This document shows, in pieces, positions 1 to 33,749 of a stretch of 64,000 nt of DNA (within the stretch, counting starts at the first letter, position 1; each line of letters opens with the position of its first letter). Source of the stretch: Loxodes magnus (taxonomy: Eukaryota; Ciliophora; Karyorelictea; Loxodida; Loxodidae); the NCBI GenBank assembly GCA_946699065.1, contig CAMPDV010000299.1:310001-374000 (forward strand), read 5' to 3'. The notes beneath the pieces were generated by a model that saw nothing but the letters and a program-made list of their open reading frames with translations, was not told the origin of the DNA and made no database searches. A program made the position numbers and the translations under genes.

Positions 1-81
1 TATGATAAAACGGTGAGACTATGGGACGTCAAGACAGGTACCTGTAAGACCATGAGTGGCCACACTAATTCTGTATGATCT

Positions 82-447
82 GTGGCTATATCCAGTGATT
101 CAGAGTTCATCGTATCGGGAAGTTATGATAAAACGGTGAGACTATGGGACGTCAAGACAGGTACCTGTAAGACCATGAGTGGTCACACTAGATATGTAAG
201 ATCTGTGGCTATATCCAGTGATTCAGAGTTCATCGTATCGGGAAGTTATGATAAAACGGTGAGACTATGGGACGTCAAGACAGGTACCTGTAAGACCATG
301 AGTGGTCACACTAGATATGTAAGATCTGTGGCTATATCCAGTGATTCAGAGTTCATCGTATCGGGAAGTTATGATAAAACGGTGAGACTATGGGACGTCA
401 AGACAGGTACCTGTAAGACCATGAGTGGTCACACTAATTCTGTATGA
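82..447 (+). other. Open WD40 stretch, three repeats
   Basis: About three WD40 units read without a stop, starting just after an in-frame TGA at the left and closing at the next NSV-TGA. The internal linkers are of the RYVR type, which lack the TGA. The first codon is GTG, not ATG, so no eukaryotic start is evident. This is an interval between stops in the satellite and not a convincing gene. Confidence 0.3.
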
Positions 448-567
<120 letters not shown>

Positions 568-573
568 TGATCT

Positions 574-1062
574 GTGGCTATATCCAGTGATTCAGAGTTC
601 ATCGTATCGGGAAGTTATGATAAAACGGTGAGACTATGGGACGTCAAGACAGGTACCTGTAAGACCATGAGTGGTCACACTAGATATGTAAGATCTGTGG
701 CTATATCCAGTGATTCAGAGTTCATCGTATCGGGAAGTTATGATAAAACGGTGAGACTATGGGACGTCAAGACAGGTACCTGTAAGACCATGAGTGGTCA
801 CACTAGATATGTAAGATCTGTGGCTATATCCAGTGATTCAGAGTTCATCGTATCGGGAAGTTATGATAAAACGGTGAGACTATGGGACGTCAAGACAGGT
901 ACCTGTAAGACCATGAGTGGTCACACTAGATATGTAAGATCTGTGGCTATATCCAGTGATTCAGAGTTCATCGTATCGGGAAGTTATGATAAAACGGTGA
1001 GACTATGGGACGTCAAGACAGGTACCTGTAAGACCATGAGTGGTCACACTAATTCTGTATGA
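574..1062 (+). other. Longest open WD40 stretch, four repeats (162 codons)
   Basis: Four near-identical units are in frame because three successive linkers are RYVR (AGATATGTAAGATCT) rather than NSV-TGA. The stretch begins with GTG after a TGA and ends at NSV-TGA. Each unit has GH, the Ser and Asp of VSGSYD, and WD. Four blades are too few for a closed propeller, and no start codon with its own leader is seen. It ties with 34,246-34,734 as the longest open run in the window, which is the main evidence against a gene under the standard code. Confidence 0.35.
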
Positions 1063-1199
1063 TCTGTGCTATATCAAGTGATTCAGAGTTCATCGTATCG
1101 GGAAGTTATGATAAAACGGTGAGACTATGGGACGTCAAGACAGGTACCTGTAAGACCATGAGTGGTCACACTAGATATGTAAGATCTGTGGCTATATCC

Positions 1200-7100
<5,901 letters not shown>

Positions 7101-7335
7101 CTATATCCAGTGATTCAGAGTTCATCGTATCGGGAAGTTATGATAAAACGGTGAGACTATGGGACGTCAAGACAGGTACCTGTAAGACCATGAGTGGTCA
7201 CACTAGATATGTAAGATCTGTGGCTATATCCAGTGATTCAGAGTTCATCGTATCGGGAAGTTCAGATTAGACGGTGAGACTATGGGACGTCAAGACAGGT
7301 ACCTGTAAGACCATGAGTGGTCACACTAATTCTGT

Positions 7336-11020
<3,685 letters not shown>

Positions 11021-11757
11021 ATGATCTGTGCTATATCAAGTGATTCAGAGTTCATCGTATCGGGAAGTTATGATAAAACGGTGAGACTATGGGACGTCAA
11101 GACAGGTACCTGTAAGACCATGAGTGGTCACACTAGATATGTAAGATCTGTGGCTATATCCAGTGATTCAGAGTTCATCGTATCGGGAAGTTATGATAAA
11201 ACGGTGAGACTATGGGACGTCAAGACAGGTACCTGTAAGACCATGAGTGGTCACACTAATTCTGTATGATCTGTGGCTATATCCAGTGAATCAGAGTTCA
11301 TCGTATCGGGAAGTTATGATAAAACGGTGAGACTATGGGACGTCAAGACAGGTACCTGTAAGACCATGAGTGGCCACACTAATTCTGTATGATCTGTGGC
11401 TATATCCTGTGATTCAGAGTTCATCGTATCGGGAAGTTATGATAAAACGGTGAGACTATGGGACGTCAAGACAGGTACCTGTAAGACCATGAGTGGTCAC
11501 ACTAATTCTGTATGATCTGTGGCTATATCCAGTGATTCAGAGTTCATCGTATCGGGAAGTTATGATAAAACGGTGAGACTATGGGACGTCAAGACAGGTA
11601 CCTGTAAGACCATGAGTGGTCACACTAGATATGTAAGATCTGTGGCTATATCCAGTGATTCAGAGTTCATCGTATCGGGAAGTTCAGATTAGACGGTGAG
11701 ACTATGGGACGTCAAGACAGGTACCTGTAAGACCATGAGTGGTCACACTAATTCTGT
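11021..11757 (+). repeat. Higher-order module, 6 units
   Basis: Order: GTGCT/AAGTG unit with RYVR, plain, GAATC unit with GGCCAC, CCTGTG unit, RYVR unit, SD-TAG. It is the Q module without three of its plain units (737 bases), as expected from unequal exchange within a run of identical units. Confidence 0.8.
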
Positions 11758-13968
<2,211 letters not shown>

Positions 13969-14340
13969 ATGATCTGTGCTATATCAAGTGATTCAGAGTT
14001 CATCGTATCGGGAAGTTATGATAAAACGGTGAGACTATGGGACGTCAAGACAGGTACCTGTAAGACCATGAGTGGTCACACTAGATATGTAAGATCTGTG
14101 GCTATATCCAGTGATTCAGAGTTCATCGTATCGGGAAGTTATGATAAAACGGTGAGACTATGGGACGTCAAGACAGGTACCTGTAAGACCATGAGTGGTC
14201 ACACTAATTCTGTATGATCTGTGGCTATATCCAGTGATTCAGAGTTCATCGTATCGGGAAGTGCAGATTAGACGGTGAGACTATGGGACGTCAAGACAGG
14301 TACCTGTAAGACCATGAGTGGTCACACTAATTCTGTATGA

Positions 14341-14460
<120 letters not shown>

Positions 14461-14585
14461 TGATCTGTGGCTATATCCAGTGATTCAGAGTTCATCGTAT
14501 CGGGAAGTTATGATAAAACGGTGAGACTATGGACGTCAAGACAGGTACCTGTAAGACCATGAGTGGTCACACTAATTCTGTATGA

Positions 14586-14705
<120 letters not shown>

Positions 14706-14708
14706 TGA

Positions 14709-14828
<120 letters not shown>

Positions 14829-14831
14829 TGA

Positions 14832-14951
<120 letters not shown>

Positions 14952-14954
14952 TGA

Positions 14955-15074
<120 letters not shown>

Positions 15075-15077
15075 TGA

Positions 15078-15197
<120 letters not shown>

Positions 15198-15203
15198 TGA
15201 TCT

Positions 15204-16440
<1,237 letters not shown>

Positions 16441-16800
16441 TATCCAGTGATTCAGAGTTCATCGTATCGGGAAGTTATGATTAAACGGTGAGACTATGGG
16501 ACGTCAAGACAGGTACCTGTAAGACCATGAGTGGGTCACACTAATTCTGTATGATCTGTGGCTATATCCAGTGATTCAGAGTTCATCGTATCGGGAAGTT
16601 CAGATTAGACGGTGAGACTATGGGACGTCAAGACAGGTACCTGTAAGACCATGAGTGGTCACACTAATTCTGTATGATCTGTGGCTATATCCAGTGATTC
16701 AGAGTTCATCGTATCGGGAAGTGCAGATTAGACGGTGAGACTATGGGACGTCAAGACAGGTACCTGTAAGACCATGAGTGGTCACACTAATTCTGTATGA

Positions 16801-16920
<120 letters not shown>

Positions 16921-16923
16921 TGA

Positions 16924-17043
<120 letters not shown>

Positions 17044-17292
17044 TGATCTGTGGCTATATCCAGTGATTCAGAGTTCATCGTATCGGGAAGTTCAGATTAG
17101 ACGGTGAGACTATGGGACGTCAAGACAGGTACCTGTAAGACCATGAGTGGTCACACTAATTCTGTATGATCTGTGGCTATATCCAGTGATTCAGAGTTCA
17201 TCGTATCGGGAAGTGCAGATTAGACGGTGAGACTATGGGACGTCAAGACAGGTACCTGTAAGACCATGAGTGGTCACACTAATTCTGTATGA

Positions 17293-17412
<120 letters not shown>

Positions 17413-17415
17413 TGA

Positions 17416-17535
<120 letters not shown>

Positions 17536-17538
17536 TGA

Positions 17539-17658
<120 letters not shown>

Positions 17659-17664
17659 TGATCT

Positions 17665-19011
<1,347 letters not shown>

Positions 19012-19014
19012 TGA

Positions 19015-19134
<120 letters not shown>

Positions 19135-19505
19135 TGATCTGTGGCTATATCCAGTGATTCAGAGTTCATCGTATCGGGAAGTTCAGATTAGACGGTGAGA
19201 CTATGGGACGTCAAGACAGGTACCTGTAAGACCATGAGTGGTCACACTAATTCTGTATGATCTGTGGCTATATCCAGTGATTCAGAGTTCATCGTATCGG
19301 GAAGTGCAGATTAGACGGTGAGACTATGGGACGTCAAGACAGGTACCTGTAAGACCATGAGTGGTCACACTAATTCTGTATGATCTGTGGCTATATCCAG
19401 TGAATCAGAGTTCATCGTATCGGGAAGTTATGATAAAACGGTGAGACTATGGACGTCAAGACAGGTACCTGTAAGACCATGAGTGGCCACACTAATTCTG
19501 TATGA

Positions 19506-19625
<120 letters not shown>

Positions 19626-19997
19626 TGATCTGTGGCTATATCCAGTGATTCAGAGTTCATCGTATCGGGAAGTGCAGATTAGACGGTGAGACTATGGGAC
19701 GTCAAGACAGGTACCTGTAAGACCATGAGTGGTCACACTAATTCTGTATGATCTGTGGCTATATCAAGTGATTCAGAGTTCATCGTATCGGGAAGTTATG
19801 ATAAAACGGTGAGACTATGGGACGTCAAGACAGGTACCTGTAAGACCATGAGTGGTCACACTAGATATGTAAGATCTGTGGCTATATCCAGTGATTCAGA
19901 GTTCATCGTATCGGGAAGTTATGATAAAACGGTGAGACTATGGGACGTCAAGACAGGTACCTGTAAGACCATGAGTGGTCACACTAATTCTGTATGA

Positions 19998-20117
<120 letters not shown>

Positions 20118-20120
20118 TGA

Positions 20121-20240
<120 letters not shown>

Positions 20241-20654
20241 TGATCTGTGGCTATATCCAGTGATTCAGAGTTCATCGTATCGGGAAGTGCAGATTAGACG
20301 GTGAGACTATGGGACGTCAAGACAGGTACCTGTAAGACCATGAGTGGTCACACTAATTCTGTATGATCTGTGGCTATATCAGTGATTCAGAGTTCATCGT
20401 ATCGGGAAGTTATGATAAAACGGTGAGACTATGGGACGTCAAGACAGGTACCTGTAAGACCATGAGTGGTCACACTAATTCTGTATGATCTGTGCTATAT
20501 CCTGTGATTCAGAGTTCATCGTATCGGGAAGTTATGATAAAACGGTGAGACTATGGGACGTCAAGACAGGTACCTGTAAGACCATGAGTGGTCACACTAA
20601 TTCTGTATGATCTGTGGCTATATCCAGTGATTCAGAGTTCATCGTATCGGGAAG

Positions 20655-20680
20655 TGCAGATTAGACTATGGGACGTCAAG
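20655..20680 (+). repeat. Unit with six-base in-frame loss
   Basis: GCAGATTAGACTATGGG lacks the six bases GGTGAG (or an equivalent register) found in other AD-TAG units, removing two residues of TVRLWD. It is one of few indels that keep the frame, and it removes part of a core strand, so it does not look selected. Confidence 0.7.
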
Positions 20681-20725
20681 ACAGGTACCTGTAAGACCAT
20701 GAGTGGTCACACTAATTCTGTATGA

Positions 20726-20856
<131 letters not shown>

Positions 20857-20971
20857 TATATCCAGTGATTCAGAGTTCATCGTATCGGGAAGTTATGATA
20901 AAACGGTGAGACTATGGGACGTCAAGACAGGTACCTGTAAGACCATGAGTGGTCACACTAATTCTGTATGA

Positions 20972-21091
<120 letters not shown>

Positions 21092-21094
21092 TGA

Positions 21095-21214
<120 letters not shown>

Positions 21215-21217
21215 TGA

Positions 21218-21337
<120 letters not shown>

Positions 21338-21340
21338 TGA

Positions 21341-21460
<120 letters not shown>

Positions 21461-21709
21461 TGATCTGTGGCTATATCCAGTGATTCAGAGTTCATCGTAT
21501 CGGGAAGTGCAGATTAGACGGTGAGACTATGGGACGTCAAGACAGGTACCTGTAAGACCATGAGTGGTCACACTAATTCTGTATGATCTGTGGCTATATC
21601 CAGTGAATCAGAGTTCATCGTATCGGGAAGTTATGATAAAACGGTGAGACTATGGGACGTCAAGACAGGTACCTGTAAGACCATGAGTGGCCACACTAAT
21701 TCTGTATGA

Positions 21710-21829
<120 letters not shown>

Positions 21830-21958
21830 TGATCTGTGGCTATATCCAGTGATTCAGAGTTCATCGTATCGGGAAGTGCAGATTAGACGGTGAGACTATG
21901 GGACGTCAAGACAGGTACCTGTAAGACCATGAGTGGTCACACTAATTCTGTATGATCT

Positions 21959-22693
21959 GTGGCTATATCCAGTGATTCAGAGTTCATCGTATCGGGAAGT
22001 TATGATAAAACGGTGAGACTATGGGACGTCAAGACAGGTACCTGTAAGACCATGAGTGGTCACACTAGATATGTAAGATCTGTGGCTATATCCAGTGATT
22101 CAGAGTTCATCGTATCGGGAAGTTATGATAAAACGGTGAGACTATGGGACGTCAAGACAGGTACCTGTAAGACCATGAGTGGTCACACTAATTCTGTATG
22201 ATCTGTGGCTATATCAAGTGATTCAGAGTTCATCGTATCGGGAAGTTATGATAAAACGGTGAGACTATGGGACGTCAAGACAGGTACCTGTAAGACCATG
22301 AGTGGTCACACTAGATATGTAAGATCTGTGGCTATATCCAGTGATTCAGAGTTCATCGTATCGGGAAGTTATGATAAAACGGTGAGACTATGGGACGTCA
22401 AGACAGGTACCTGTAAGACCATGAGTGGTCACACTAATTCTGTATGATCTGTGGCTATATCCAGTGATTCAGAGTTCATCGTATCGGGAAGTTATGATAA
22501 AACGGTGAGACTATGGGACGTCAAGACAGGTACCTGTAAGACCATGAGTGGTCACACTAGATATGTAAGATCTGTGGCTATATCCAGTGATTCAGAGTTC
22601 ATCGTATCGGGAAGTTATGATAAAACGGTGAGACTATGGGACGTCAAGACAGGTACCTGTAAGACCATGAGTGGTCACACTAATTCTGTATGA
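21959..22693 (+). repeat. Dimeric HOR: RYVR unit plus NSV-TGA unit, three in a row
   Basis: Three successive 246-base pairs each consist of a unit ending in RYVR followed by one ending in NSV-TGA; pairs begin at 21,959, 22,205 and 22,451. The second pair starts with TATATCAAGTG instead of TATATCCAGTG. A fourth such pair is at 22,943-23,185 after two TAG units. Each pair gives an 80-codon open stretch that is not a gene. Confidence 0.75.
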
Positions 22694-24534
22694 TCTGTGG
22701 CTATATCCAGTGATTCAGAGTTCATCGTATCGGGAAGTTCAGATTAGACGGTGAGACTATGGGACGTCAAGACAGGTACCTGTAAGACCATGAGTGGTCA
22801 CACTAATTCTGTATGATCTGTGGCTATATCCAGTGATTCAGAGTTCATCGTATCGGGAAGTGCAGATTAGACGGTGAGACTATGGGACGTCAAGACAGGT
22901 ACCTGTAAGACCATGAGTGGTCACACTAATTCTGTATGATCTGTGGCTATATCAAGTGATTCAGAGTTCATCGTATCGGGAAGTTATGATAAAACGGTGA
23001 GACTATGGGACGTCAAGACAGGTACCTGTAAGACCATGAGTGGTCACACTAGATATGTAAGATCTGTGGCTATATCCAGTGATTCAGAGTTCATCGTATC
23101 GGGAAGTTATGATAAAACGGTGAGACTATGGGACGTCAAGACAGGTACCTGTAAGACCATGAGTGGTCACACTAATTCTGTATGATCTGTGCTATATCCT
23201 GTGATTCAGAGTTCATCGTATCGGGAAGTTATGATAAAACGGTGAGACTATGGGACGTCAAGACAGGTACCTGTAAGACCATGAGTGGTCACACTAATTC
23301 TGTATGATCTGTGCTATATCAAGTGATTCAGAGTTCATCGTATCGGGAAGTTATGATAAAACGGTGAGACTATGGGACGTCAAGACAGGTACCTGTAAGA
23401 CCATGAGTGGTCACACTAGATATGTAAGATCTGTGGCTATATCCAGTGATTCAGAGTTCATCGTATCGGGAAGTTATGATAAAACGGTGAGACTATGGGA
23501 CGTCAAGACAGGTACCTGTAAGACCATGAGTGGTCACACTAATTCTGTATGATCTGTGGCTATATCCAGTGATTCAGAGTTCATCGTATCGGGAAGTTAT
23601 GATAAAACGGTGAGACTATGGGACGTCAAGACAGGTACCTGTAAGACCATGAGTGGTCACACTAGATATGTAAGATCTGTGGCTATATCCAGTGATTCAG
23701 AGTTCATCGTATCGGGAAGTTCAGATTAGACGGTGAGACTATGGGACGTCAAGACAGGTACCTGTAAGACCATGAGTGGTCACACTAATTCTGTATGATC
23801 TGTGCTATATCAAGTGATTCAGAGTTCATCGTATCGGGAAGTTATGATAAAACGGTGAGACTATGGGACGTCAAGACAGGTACCTGTAAGACCATGAGTG
23901 GTCACACTAGATATGTAAGATCTGTGGCTATATCCAGTGATTCAGAGTTCATCGTATCGGGAAGTGCAGATTAGACGGTGAGACTATGGGACGTCAAGAC
24001 AGGTACCTGTAAGACCATGAGTGGTCACACTAATTCTGTATGATCTGTGGCTATATCCAGTGATTCAGAGTTCATCGTATCGGGAAGTGCAGATTAGACG
24101 GTGAGACTATGGGACGTCAAGACAGGTACCTGTAAGACCATGAGTGTTCACACTAATTCTGTATGATCTGTGGCTATATCCAGTGATTCAGAGTTCATCG
24201 TATCGGAAGTTCAGATTAGACGGTGAGACTATGGGACGTCAAGACAGGTACCTGTAAGACCATGAGTGGTCACACTAATTCTGTAAGATCTGTGGCTATA
24301 TCCAGTGATTCAGAGTTCATCGTATCGGGAAGTTCAGATTAGACGGTGAGACTATGGGACGTCAAGACAGGTACCTGTAAGACCATGAGTGGTCACACTA
24401 ATTCTGTAAGATCTGTGGCTATATCCAGTGATTCAGAGTTCATCGTATCGGGAAGTTCAGATTAGACGGTGAGACTATGGGACGTCAAGACAGGTACCTG
24501 TAAGACCATGAGTGGTCACACTAATTCTGTATGA

Positions 24535-24654
<120 letters not shown>

Positions 24655-24657
24655 TGA

Positions 24658-24777
<120 letters not shown>

Positions 24778-25272
24778 TGATCTGTGGCTATATCCAGTGA
24801 TTCAGAGTTCATCGTATCGGGAAGTTATGATAAAACGGTGAGACTATGGGACGTCAAGACAGGTACCTGTAAGACCATGAGTGGTCACACTAATTCTGTA
24901 AGATCTGTGGCTATATCCAGTGATTCAGAGTTCATCGTATCGGGAAGTTATGATAAAACGGTGAGACTATGGGACGTCAAGACAGGTACCTGTAAGACCA
25001 TGAGTGGTCACACTAATTCTGTAAGATCTGTGGCTATATCCAGTGATTCAGAGTTCATCGTATCGGGAAGTGCAGATTAGACGGTGAGACTATGGGACGT
25101 CAAGACAGGTACCTGTAAGACCATGAGTGGTCACACTAATTCTGTATGATCTGTGGCTATATCCAGTGAATCAGAGTTCATCGTATCGGGAAGTTATGAT
25201 AAAACGGTGAGACTATGGGACGTCAAGACAGGTACCTGTAAGACCATGAGTGGCCACACTAATTCTGTATGA

Positions 25273-25392
<120 letters not shown>

Positions 25393-25395
25393 TGA

Positions 25396-25515
<120 letters not shown>

Positions 25516-25518
25516 TGA

Positions 25519-25638
<120 letters not shown>

Positions 25639-26622
25639 TGATCTGTGGCTATATCCAGTGATTCAGAGTTCATCGTATCGGGAAGTTCAGATTAGACGGT
25701 GAGACTATGGGACGTCAAGACAGGTACCTGTAAGACCATGAGTGGTCACACTAATTCTGTATGATCTGTGGCTATATCCAGTGATTCAGAGTTCATCGTA
25801 TCGGGAAGTGCAGATTAGACGGTGAGACTATGGGACGTCAAGACAGGTACCTGTAAGACCATGAGTGGTCACACTAATTCTGTATGATCTGTGGCTATAT
25901 CCAGTGATTCAGAGTTCATCGTATCGGGAAGTTATGATAAAACGGTGAGACTATGGGACGTCAAGACAGGTACCTGTAAGACCATGAGTGGTCACACTAG
26001 ATATGTAAGATCTGTGGCTATATCCAGTGATTCAGAGTTCATCGTATCGGGAAGTTATGATTAGACGGTGAGACTATGGGACGTCAAGACAGGTACCTGT
26101 AAGACCATGAGTGGTCACACTAATTCTGTATGATCTGTGCTATATCCAGTGATTCAGAGTTCATCGTATCGGGAAGTTATGATAAAACGGTGAGACTATG
26201 GGACGTCAAGACAGGTACCTGTAAGACCATGAGTGGTCACACTAATTCTGTATGATCTGTGCTATATCCAGTGATTCAGAGTTCATCGTATCGGGAAGTT
26301 ATGATAAAACGGTGAGACTATGGGACGTCAAGACAGGTACCTGTAAGACCATGAGTGGTCACACTAGATATGTAAGATCTGTGGCTATATCCAGTGATTC
26401 AGAGTTCATCGTATCGGGAAGTTCAGATTAGACGGTGAGACTATGGGACGTCAAGACAGGTACCTGTAAGACCATGAGTGGTCACACTAATTCTGTATGA
26501 TCTGTGCTATATCCAGTGATTCAGAGTTCATCGTATCGGGAAGTTATGATAAAACGGTGAGACTATGGGACGTCAAGACAGGTACCTGTAAGACCATGAG
26601 TGGTCACACTAATTCTGTATGA

Positions 26623-26742
<120 letters not shown>

Positions 26743-26745
26743 TGA

Positions 26746-26865
<120 letters not shown>

Positions 26866-27115
26866 TGATCTGTGGCTATATCCAGTGATTCAGAGTTCAT
26901 CGTATCGGGAAGTTATGATAAAACGGTGAGACTATGGGACGTCAAGACAGGTACCTGTAAGACCATGAGTGGTCACACTAATTCTGTAAGATCTGTGGCT
27001 ATATCCAGTGATTCAGAGTTCATCGTATCGGGAAGTTCAGATTAGACGGTGAGACTATGGGACGTCAAGACAGGTACCTGTAAGGACCATGAGTGGTCAC
27101 ACTAATTCTGTATGA

Positions 27116-27235
<120 letters not shown>

Positions 27236-27239
27236 TGAT

Positions 27240-28300
<1,061 letters not shown>

Positions 28301-28468
28301 ACAGGTACCTGTAAGACCATGAGTGGTCACACTAATTCTGTATGATCTGTGGCTATATCCAGTGAATCAGAGTTCATCGTATCGGGAAGTTATGATAAAA
28401 CGGTGAGACTATGGGACGTCAAGACAGGTACCTGTAAGACCATGAGTGGCCACACTAATTCTGTATGA

Positions 28469-28588
<120 letters not shown>

Positions 28589-29083
28589 TGATCTGTGGCT
28601 ATATCCAGTGATTCAGAGTTCATCGTATCGGGAAGTTCAGATTAGACGGTGAGACTATGGGACGTCAAGACAGGTACCTGTAAGACCATGAGTGGTCACA
28701 CTAATTCTGTAAGATCTGTGGCTATATCCAGTGATTCAGAGTTCATCGTATCGGGAAGTTATGATAAAACGGTGAGACTATGGGACGTCAAGACAGGTAC
28801 CTGTAAGACCATGAGTGGTCACACTAGATATGTAAGATCTGTGGCTATATCCAGTGATTCAGAGTTCATCGTATCGGGAAGTTATGATAAAACGGTGAGA
28901 CTATGGGACGTCAAGACAGGTACCTGTAAGACCATGAGTGGTCACACTAATTCTGTATGATCTGTGGCTATATCCAGTGATTCAGAGTTCATCGTATCGG
29001 GAAGTTCAGATTAGACGGTGAGACTATGGGACGTCAAGACAGGTACCTGTAAGACCATGAGTGGTCACACTAATTCTGTATGA

Positions 29084-29203
<120 letters not shown>

Positions 29204-29206
29204 TGA

Positions 29207-29326
<120 letters not shown>

Positions 29327-30558
29327 TGATCTGTGGCTATATCCAGTGATTCAGAGTTCATCGTATCGGGAAGTTCAGATTAGACGGTGAGACTATGGGA
29401 CGTCAAGACAGGTACCTGTAAGACCATGAGTGGTCACACTAATTCTGTAAGATCTGTGGCTATATCCAGTGATTCAGAGTTCATCGTATCGGGAAGTTCA
29501 GATTAGACGGTGAGACTATGGGACGTCAAGACAGGTACCTGTAAGACCATGAGTGGTCACACTAATTCTGTATGATCTGTGGCTATATCCAGTGATTCAG
29601 AGTTCATCGTATCGGGAAGTTATGATAAAACGGTGAGACTATGGGACGTCAAGACAGGTACCTGTAAGACCATGAGTGGCCACACTAATTCTGTAAGATC
29701 TGTGGCTATATCCAGTGATTCAGAGTTCATCGTATCGGGAAGTGCAGATTAGACGGTGAGACTATGGGACGTCAAGACAGGTACCTGTAAGACCATGAGT
29801 GGTCACACTAATTCTGTATGATCTGTGGCTATATCCAGTGATTCAGAGTTCATCGTATCGGGAAGTTATGATAAAACGGTGAGACTATGGGACGTCAAGA
29901 CAGGTACCTGTAAGACCATGAGTGGTCACACTAGATATGTAAGATCTGTGGCTATATCCAGTGATTCAGAGTTCATCGTATCGGGAAGTTATGATAAAAC
30001 GGTGAGACTATGGGACGTCAAGACAGGTACCTGTAAGACCATGAGTGGCCACACTAATTCTGTATGATCTGTGGCTATATCCAGTGATTCAGAGTTCATC
30101 GTATCGGGAAGTGCAGATTAGACGGTGAGACTATGGGACGTCAAGACAGGTACCTGTAAGACCATGAGTGGTCACACTAATTCTGTATGATCTGTGGCTA
30201 TATCCAGTGATTCAGAGTTCATCGTATCGGGAAGTTATGATAAAACGGTGAGACTATGGGACGTCAAGACAGGTACCTGTAAGACCATGAGTGGTCACAC
30301 TAGATATGTAAGATCTGTGGCTATATCCAGTGATTCAGAGTTCATCGTATCGGGAAGTTATGATAAAACGGTGAGACTATGGGACGTCAAGACAGGTACC
30401 TGTAAGACCATGAGTGGTCACACTAATTCTGTATGATCTGTGCTATATCCAGTGATTCAGAGTTCATCGTATCGGGAAGTTATGATAAAACGGTGAGACT
30501 ATGGGACGTCAAGACAGGTACCTGTAAGACCATGAGTGGTCACACTAATTCTGTATGA

Positions 30559-30678
<120 letters not shown>

Positions 30679-30681
30679 TGA

Positions 30682-30801
<120 letters not shown>

Positions 30802-32028
30802 TGATCTGTGGCTATATCCAGTGATTCAGAGTTCATCGTATCGGGAAGTTATGATAAAACGGTGAGACTATGGGACGTCAAGACAGGTACCTGTAAGACC
30901 ATGAGTGGTCACACTAGATATGTAAGATCTGTGGCTATATCCAGTGATTCAGAGTTCATCGTATCGGGAAGTTCAGATTAGACGGTGAGACTATGGGACG
31001 TCAAGACAGGTACCTGTAAGACCATGAGTGGTCACACTAATTCTGTATGATCTGTGCTATATCCAGTGATTCAGAGTTCATCGTATCGGGAAGTTATGAT
31101 AAAACGGTGAGACTATGGGACGTCAAGACAGGTACCTGTAAGACCATGAGTGGTCACACTAATTCTGTAAGATCTGTGGCTATATCCAGTGATTCAGAGT
31201 TCATCGTATCGGGAAGTTCAGATTAGACGGTGAGACTATGGGACGTCAAGACAGGTACCTGTAAGACCATGAGTGGTCACACTAATTCTGTATGATCTGT
31301 GGCTATATCCAGTGATTCAGAGTTCATCGTATCGGGAAGTTATGATAAAACGGTGAGACTATGGGACGTCAAGACAGGTACCTGTAAGACCATGAGTGGT
31401 CACACTAGATATGTAAGATCTGTGGCTATATCCAGTGATTCAGAGTTCATCGTATCGGGAAGTTCAGATTAGACGGTGAGACTATGGGACGTCAAGACAG
31501 GTACCTGTAAGACCATGAGTGGTCACACTAATTCTGTATGATCTGTGCTATATCCAGTGATTCAGAGTTCATCGTATCGGGAAGTTATGATAAAACGGTG
31601 AGACTATGGGACGTCAAGACAGGTACCTGTAAGACCATGAGTGGTCACACTAGATATGTAAGATCTGTGGCTATATCCAGTGATTCAGAGTTCATCGTAT
31701 CGGGAAGTTATGATAAAACGGTGAGACTATGGGACGTCAAGACAGGTACCTGTAAGACCATGAGTGGTCACACTAATTCTGTAAGATCTGTGGCTATATC
31801 CAGTGATTCAGAGTTCATCGTATCGGGAAGTGCAGATTAGACGGTGAGACTATGGGACGTCAAGACAGGTACCTGTAAGACCATGAGTGGTCACACTAAT
31901 TCTGTATGATCTGTGGCTATATCCAGTGATTCAGAGTTCATCGTATCGGGAAGTTCAGATTAGACGGTGAGACTATGGGACGTCAAGACAGGTACCTGTA
32001 AGACCATGAGTGGTCACACTAATTCTGT

Positions 32029-32400
32029 ATGATCTGTGCTATATCAAGTGATTCAGAGTTCATCGTATCGGGAAGTTATGATAAAACGGTGAGACTATGG
32101 GACGTCAAGACAGGTACCTGTAAGACCATGAGTGGTCACACTAGATATGTAAGATCTGTGGCTATATCCAGTGATTCAGAGTTCATCGTATCGGGAAGTT
32201 ATGATAAAACGGTGAGACTATGGGACGTCAAGACAGGTACCTGTAAGACCATGAGTGGTCACACTAATTCTGTAAGATCTGTGGCTATATCCAGTGATTC
32301 AGAGTTCATCGTATCGGGAAGTTATGATAAAACGGTGAGACTATGGGACGTCAAGACAGGTACCTGTAAGACCATGAGTGGTCACACTAATTCTGTATGA
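32029..32400 (+). other. Open WD40 stretch, three repeats, starting ATG ATC TGT GCT
   Basis: It begins with the ATG that overlaps the TGA of the linker (GTATGATCTGTGCT), in a unit with the one-base GTGGCT to GTGCT deletion, so the ATG frame becomes the WD40 frame. Linkers RYVR and NSVR keep it open for three units. The same kind of start is found at many sites, for example 7,336, 8,810, 18,150 and 49,122. It is a by-product of the deletion. Confidence 0.3.
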
Positions 32401-32520
<120 letters not shown>

Positions 32521-32523
32521 TGA

Positions 32524-32643
<120 letters not shown>

Positions 32644-33014
32644 TGATCTGTGGCTATATCCAGTGATTCAGAGTTCATCGTATCGGGAAGTTATGATTAG
32701 ACGGTGAGACTATGGGACGTCAAGACAGGTACCTGTAAGACCATGAGTGGTCACACTAATTCTGTATGATCTGTGCTATATCCAGTGATTCAGAGTTCAT
32801 CGTATCGGGAAGTAGAGATTATACGGTGAGACTATGGGACGTCAAGACAGGTACCTGTAAGACCATGAGTGGTCACACTAATTCTGTAAGATCTGTGGCT
32901 ATATCCAGTGATTCAGAGTTCATCGTATCGGGAAGTTCAGATTAGACGGTGAGACTATGGGACGTCAAGACAGGTACCTGTAAGACCATGAGTGGTCACA
33001 CTAATTCTGTATGA

Positions 33015-33134
<120 letters not shown>

Positions 33135-33260
33135 TGATCTGTGGCTATATCCAGTGATTCAGAGTTTATCGTATCGGGAAGTTCAGATTAGACGGTGAGA
33201 CTATGGGACGTCAAGACAGGTACCTGTAAGACCATGAGTGGTCACACTAATTCTGTATGA

Positions 33261-33380
<120 letters not shown>

Positions 33381-33506
33381 TGATCTGTGGCTATATCCAG
33401 TGATTCAGAGTTCATCGTATCGGGAAGTTCAGATTAGACGGTGAGACTATGGGACGTCAAGACAGGTACCTGTAAGACCATGAGTGGTCACACTAATTCT
33501 GTATGA

Positions 33507-33626
<120 letters not shown>

Positions 33627-33629
33627 TGA

Positions 33630-33749
<120 letters not shown>
